Part shown: piece by piece, positions 7,275-10,280 of the stretch
How the letters are laid out: every line of letters begins with the position of its first letter
Position numbering within the stretch: position 1 is the first letter of the stretch
The notes under the pieces: model-generated
Databases searched by the model: none
Told to the model about the DNA's origin: nothing
The model's input: the letters and a program-made list of their open reading frames with translations, nothing else
Position numbers and translations under genes: made by a program
DNA from: CAVVWJ01 sp964475685
GTDB lineage: Bacteria; Gemmatimonadota; Gemmatimonadetes; Gemmatimonadales; GWC2-71-9
Length of the DNA: 10,280 nt
NCBI GenBank assembly: GCA_964475685.1
Contig: CAYYXP010000144.1
Coordinates: 1 to 10,280 of the forward strand
Direction: 5' to 3'

Positions 7275-9301
7275 CGGGTCCCATGCTCCTCGTGCTTCTC
7301 GCCCCCATCCTCATCCTCATGCCCGACAGCCTGGTAGCTCGGGCTGTTCCACTTGACCGGCACCGCCGAGCCCTTGGGCGACACCCGGATGTACCCCTGC
7401 ATCTCCTGGTGCAGCGCCGAGCAGAAATCGGTGCAGTAGAACGGAAACACGCCCGCCCGGCTGGGTGTCCATACCAGCGTCCGCGTCTGTCCTGGCATGA
7501 GCAGCAGCTCGGCGTTATTGGCGCCCATCACCGCGAAGCCGTGGGGCACGTCCCAGTCCTGCTCCAGGTTGGTCACGTGGAAATAGACCGAGTCGCCGAC
7601 CTGGATCCCTTCGATCTTGTCGGGCATGAAGTGGCTGCGGACCGTCGTCATCTTGACGTGCACCACGGTGCCCTTCCGATCCACCCTGGTGGCCTTCTCA
7701 TTCTTGGCGGCGTACGGGTCCGTATTGCCCGCCAGCGAGTACATCTTGAGCTGGCGGTCCTTGATGAGCGCCGCCGGCAGCGCCTGCGCGTAGTGCGGCT
7801 CGCCGATGGTCGGGAAGTCGAGCAGCAGCTTCATCTTGTCACCGCTGATGTCGTAGAGCTGGGCCGACTGGGTCAGCTCGGGCCCGGTGGGCAGGTAGCG
7901 GTCCTTGGTGATCTTGTTGAGCGCGATCACGTACTTGCCCCACGGCTTCCGACTGTCGCCGCCGGGTATCATCAGGTGGCCGATCGAGTAATACGCCGGC
8001 GCGCGGTCGAGCACCGTGAAGTCCTTGAGGCTCCACTTCACGATCTCGGAGGAGAGGAACATCGAGGTGTAGGCGTAGCCCTTGTCGTCGAACTCGGTGT
8101 GCAACGGGCCGAGGCCAGGGTTCTGCACCTCGCCGGCCATGGTGGCTTCGTACTTGAGCACCGGAATCCCGTGATCCTCACCGTCGAACGCCTTGTCGGC
8201 GATCGCCTTCTGCATCTTCGAGAAGCTGTGCACCGGGATGACCGCGGCCAGCTTGCCGCCGGCCACGATGTACTCGCCGGTCGGGTCCACGTCCACGCCA
8301 TGCGGGCTCTTGGGCGTCGGCAGGTAGTACGCCAGGCCCGGGCAGGCGGCCGGGGTCAGCATCCTGACACTGGTGCCCCAATCGGTCCGCGCGATGCCGT
8401 CGTCACCGATCAGGTTGTGGGCGTAGCGGGCGGGCTCGGTGGTCGCCTTGCCCTGGGCCACACACTGCTCGGCCTGCTTCCAGTTGATTGCCGCGATGTA
8501 GTCCTTGTCCTTCTGCGAGGCGTTCACCTCGAGCTTGGTGTTGGCCTGCTCGCTGTTGTAGCTGGTGTAGAATGACCAGCCGTGGGACGGCCCCTTCCCC
8601 GCGTGCGCCAGGTCGTAGTCGAAAGGCGGCAGGCGGATCTGGAACGCGATGGCCATGTGGCCGGTGGCGCTGTCCACCTTCACGAAGCTCAGCACGCCGC
8701 TGAACGCCTCCTTGTAGTCCTCGATCGACACGTCTCGCTGCGGCGCCGGCACGCTGAACCGCGTGCCCCCTACCACGTACTCGCTGTTCTCGGTGATGAA
8801 CGGGGAGGAGTGGTTGCCGCCGGCGTTCGGAATCTCGAGGATCTCCTCGGTCTCGAACCGGGTCAGGTCGAGCCGGGCGATCCGGGGTGTGTTGGTCCCG
8901 TTGATGAAGAGCCACCGCCCGTCCGGCACGCCGGCGGTCTGGGAGAGTTGCGGGTGGTGCGCGTCGTCCCACGGCACGAAGCCGTAGCTGGTCGCCATCA
9001 TCGCCTTGGTCTGCTCGCTGTACCCCCACCCGTTCTCGGGGCTCTGGGAGAAGACCGGGATGTGCCTGAGCATCCGGCCCGACGGAAGGCCGTAGACGCC
9101 GACCTGGCCGTCGAACCCTCCGGACAGGAACGCATAGAACTCGTCATACGTCCCGGGCGCAACGTAGACACGCTGGGCGGCGTCCGCGGTGTCTCCCACC
9201 TGGGGGGATTTCGCCCCGCTGCAGCTCACGTTGACGATGGCAACGGCCGCCAGCACTGCTCCGGCAACCGCCCGGCTCGAGATCCAGATCCTCCGCGACA
9301 T
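7271..9301 (-). CDS. nosZ: Nitrous oxide reductase NosZ, clade II (Sec-type)
   Basis: A 676-residue exported enzyme reducing N2O to N2. The N-terminal beta-propeller shows the CuZ ligand motifs: DDAHHP with H115-H116, GGNHSS, SPHGVDVDPTGEYIVAGGKL, GLGPLHTEFDDKGYAYTSMF and GEPHY. The C-terminal cupredoxin domain holds CuA: H587 (DVPHGF) and C623-T-D-F-C627-S-A-L-H631-Q-E-M634. All expected copper ligands appear present, so the enzyme should be active. The leader (MSRRIWISSRAVAGAVLAAVAIVNVSC) has no clear twin-arginine motif with a following conserved stretch and ends in a lipobox-like VSC27, though Asn at -3 is unusual; this points to Sec export and clade II. The ATG at 9301 is chosen because GGAGGG lies about six bases upstream; in-frame codons further upstream look non-coding. 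The last 17 residues are rich in His, Glu and Asp. It is the first gene of the nos operon, after a 181-base gap. Confidence 0.97.
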   Translation of the reverse strand: MSRRIWISSRAVAGAVLAAVAIVNVSCSGAKSPQVGDTADAAQRVYVAPGTYDEFYAFLSGGFDGQVGVYGLPSGRMLRHIPVFSQSPENGWGYSEQTKAMMATSYGFVPWDDAHHPQLSQTAGVPDGRWLFINGTNTPRIARLDLTRFETEEILEIPNAGGNHSSPFITENSEYVVGGTRFSVPAPQRDVSIEDYKEAFSGVLSFVKVDSATGHMAIAFQIRLPPFDYDLAHAGKGPSHGWSFYTSYNSEQANTKLEVNASQKDKDYIAAINWKQAEQCVAQGKATTEPARYAHNLIGDDGIARTDWGTSVRMLTPAACPGLAYYLPTPKSPHGVDVDPTGEYIVAGGKLAAVIPVHSFSKMQKAIADKAFDGEDHGIPVLKYEATMAGEVQNPGLGPLHTEFDDKGYAYTSMFLSSEIVKWSLKDFTVLDRAPAYYSIGHLMIPGGDSRKPWGKYVIALNKITKDRYLPTGPELTQSAQLYDISGDKMKLLLDFPTIGEPHYAQALPAALIKDRQLKMYSLAGNTDPYAAKNEKATRVDRKGTVVHVKMTTVRSHFMPDKIEGIQVGDSVYFHVTNLEQDWDVPHGFAVMGANNAELLLMPGQTRTLVWTPSRAGVFPFYCTDFCSALHQEMQGYIRVSPKGSAVPVKWNSPSYQAVGHEDEDGGEKHEEHGTR

Positions 9302-9384
9302 GGCACTCCCTCCGATGGTGGCGTGACGCCGGGGCACTCGTGCGCCTCGGTGCCGACAACGTATCCGGCCGTCTTGGTAGCCCA

Positions 9385-9399
9385 CATGAACCGATCATG
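9385..9399 (-). promoter_or_regulatory. Inverted repeat, candidate CRP/FNR-family operator
   Basis: CATGATCGGTTCATG on the minus strand is a perfect 5-5-5 inverted repeat, centred 91 bases upstream of the nosZ ATG. Its TGA/TCA core recalls CRP/FNR-family sites (TGTGA-N6-TCACA, TTGAT-N4-ATCAA), though it matches neither exactly and has an odd-length spacer. If GATACG at 9365-9360 is the -10 box, the centre falls close to -40, where class II activators of this family bind. NO- or oxygen-responsive members commonly control nos genes, so a regulator of that type is a reasonable but unproven reading. Confidence 0.35.
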
Positions 9400-9442
9400 A
9401 GGGTTTCTTCAGGGAGACGACGGTGCGTGGGCTGGTGCGGGG

Positions 9443-9471
9443 CCGCCGGGTTACCGCTTGAGCGCCGGCGG
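9443..9471 (-). repeat. GC-rich inverted repeat after the stress-protein gene
   Basis: CCGCCGG and CCGGCGG arms (seven base pairs) flank a 15-base loop that itself contains CGCTCAAGCG, able to form an inner stem. It begins 12 bases after the stop codon of the stress-protein gene and could end or stabilise that transcript. No U run follows, so a classical intrinsic terminator is not supported. Confidence 0.35.
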
Positions 9472-9482
9472 GTTCTTCCCAG

Positions 9483-10280
9483 TCAGAGCGGTATGGTCAT
9501 CACCGCGCACGGCGCCATGTGCAGCAGCCGCCGCGCGTTGCTTCCCGCCTCGAGAATGCCCGGTGGGCCCCCGCGGTGGCAGCCGATGACAAGCACCTCG
9601 GGTTTCCCATGGTCCAGCGCACCGAGCACACAGGAGACCACGTCGCCGCGGCGGACCAGGAAGTCCGTCAGGGTCAGGCCGCTCTTGCCCACGATCTCCC
9701 GCGCCTTGCCCTCGAGCGACGCGGTGCGCGCCACCGGAATCGTCGCCGCAAGATGACTGGGCTCGTCGGCCGGGGCTTGCTCGACGGTGATGATCCGGAG
9801 CTTCGCGCTGATCTTGCGCGCGAAATCGCAGGCTTGCCGCAGGACGATCATCCCCCGCTCGGTGCCGTCCAGCCCCACCAACAGGCTTCCGATATCGCCG
9901 TCGGCGGAGGGGACGAAGAGACACGGCAGCCGGCTGCGCCGCGCCACCGCGTCAACCGTGTCGCCGACGAGCAGGCGCGCGCTCTGGGTCCGCCGTTTCC
10001 TGCCGAGGACGATCAGATCAACCGCGGCCTGCTCGGCGTACCGGCAGATCTCGATTCCGGGGATGCCGAAGCCGATCTCGAAATCCACCGGCGGCACCGC
10101 GTTCCGCATCTGGAGATCGGGGGCCAGCCATCGCTGGAGCCGGACGATCTCCCGGGTCTCGACATCCTCCCCGGGCGGTCCACCTCCCGCCATGGCGCTC
10201 GTTCGGCTCGAAACCGCGTTGCTCATGATGGCGCGCAGGACGGTGACGCGCGCCGAGGCCCGCGTGGCCAGCGAGAGCGC
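9483..10280 (-). CDS. Tandem universal stress protein (partial at the right edge)
   Basis: The frame is open to the window edge, giving 265 residues of a protein whose beginning lies outside. An ATG at 10226 is in frame, but the 18 codons before it (ALSLATRASARVTVLRAI) are exactly what is expected of the first helix and second strand of a UspA domain, so that ATG is internal. Two UspA-type alpha/beta domains follow each other. The first ends near SRLPCLFVPS; the second begins GSLLVGLDGTERG and ends APCAVMTIPL. The ATP-binding signature G-2x-G-9x-G-S/T is weakened in both: G-R-K-R...V-G-D-T in the first and G-C-H-R...A-G-S-N in the second, so nucleotide binding is uncertain. It lies 181 bases upstream of nosZ on the same strand, with its own possible hairpin between. 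Universal stress proteins often accompany anaerobic or stress regulons, but a functional link to nos is only suggested by position. Confidence 0.88.
   Translation of the reverse strand, partial: ALSLATRASARVTVLRAIMSNAVSSRTSAMAGGGPPGEDVETREIVRLQRWLAPDLQMRNAVPPVDFEIGFGIPGIEICRYAEQAAVDLIVLGRKRRTQSARLLVGDTVDAVARRSRLPCLFVPSADGDIGSLLVGLDGTERGMIVLRQACDFARKISAKLRIITVEQAPADEPSHLAATIPVARTASLEGKAREIVGKSGLTLTDFLVRRGDVVSCVLGALDHGKPEVLVIGCHRGGPPGILEAGSNARRLLHMAPCAVMTIPL

Larger units (their letters stand above)
9302..9482 (-). promoter_or_regulatory. nosZ upstream region
   Basis: This 181-base gap between the stress-protein gene and nosZ must hold the nos promoter. It contains a perfect CATGA-N5-TCATG repeat (9385-9399), a GATACG (9365-9360) that could serve as a weak -10 box, an 11-base palindrome GGCGT-N-ACGCC (9320-9330), GGCAC/GTGCC arms around 9333-9354, and a strong ribosome binding site near 9308-9313. 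With GATACG as the -10, transcription would begin near 9353, leaving a leader of about 50 bases. The promoter assignment is tentative. Confidence 0.4.

Noticed and set aside
5072..8575. Several long plus-strand open frames opposite nosD, NosL and nosZ (for example 5072-6496, 6069-7337 and 7205-8575).
   Set aside because: All are antisense shadows of conserved genes. They are rich in His, Val, Arg and Asp/Glu in patterns mirroring the sense codons and lack motifs or ribosome binding sites.
9302..9385. nosZ starting 28 codons earlier, at 9385.
   Set aside because: The added residues are Arg-rich and would bury the signal peptide; the ATG at 9301 has GGAGGG at good spacing.

Overview
The window is high-GC bacterial chromosome. 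It holds ten protein-coding regions and one riboswitch, packed tightly. Three genes lie on the plus strand (1-1570) and everything from 1615 to the right edge lies on the minus strand. The centre is a complete nitrous oxide reductase (nos) operon of the atypical, clade II kind. Evidence for clade II is that NosZ carries a short Sec/lipoprotein-like leader rather than a twin-arginine leader, and that a multi-spanning membrane protein of unknown function follows nosZ. High GC plus this nos layout fits Gemmatimonadota or a neighbouring phylum. That assignment is inference, since no rRNA or marker gene is present.

Layout: (1) 11-712 (+), a CPBP-type membrane protein with degenerate catalytic motifs. 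(2) 777-1001 and 998-1570 (+), a 74-residue protein and a polymerase-beta-fold nucleotidyltransferase, overlapping by 4 bases. The pair looks like a toxin-antitoxin-type module and appears to start from a leaderless transcript. (3) 1615-3246 (-), thiC, with a TPP riboswitch at 3304-3390 in its leader. (4) 3427-9301 (-), nosZ, a membrane-protein/NosL fusion, nosD, nosF and nosY, overlapping by 4, 8, 4 and 1 bases. (5) 9302-9482, the nosZ upstream region, with a perfect inverted repeat placed where a CRP/FNR-family activator could bind. (6) 9483-10280 (-), a tandem universal stress protein cut off by the right edge.

The nos genes work together outside the cytoplasmic membrane. NosZ reduces N2O to N2 at its CuZ site using electrons delivered through CuA. 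NosL supplies copper, and NosD with the NosF/NosY ABC module supports CuZ assembly. No NosR, cytochrome c or Rieske protein is present in the window, so the electron donor is not visible here. thiC follows nosY on the same strand after 180 bases and makes the thiamine pyrimidine under TPP feedback.

The points most worth a second look are the in-frame join between the membrane protein and NosL, which hides a complete NosL start signal; the small-protein/nucleotidyltransferase pair with its G8 tract; the candidate activator site before nosZ; and the mutually exclusive pairings that could form the thiC riboswitch expression platform. I found no mobile element, CRISPR array, tRNA or rRNA.
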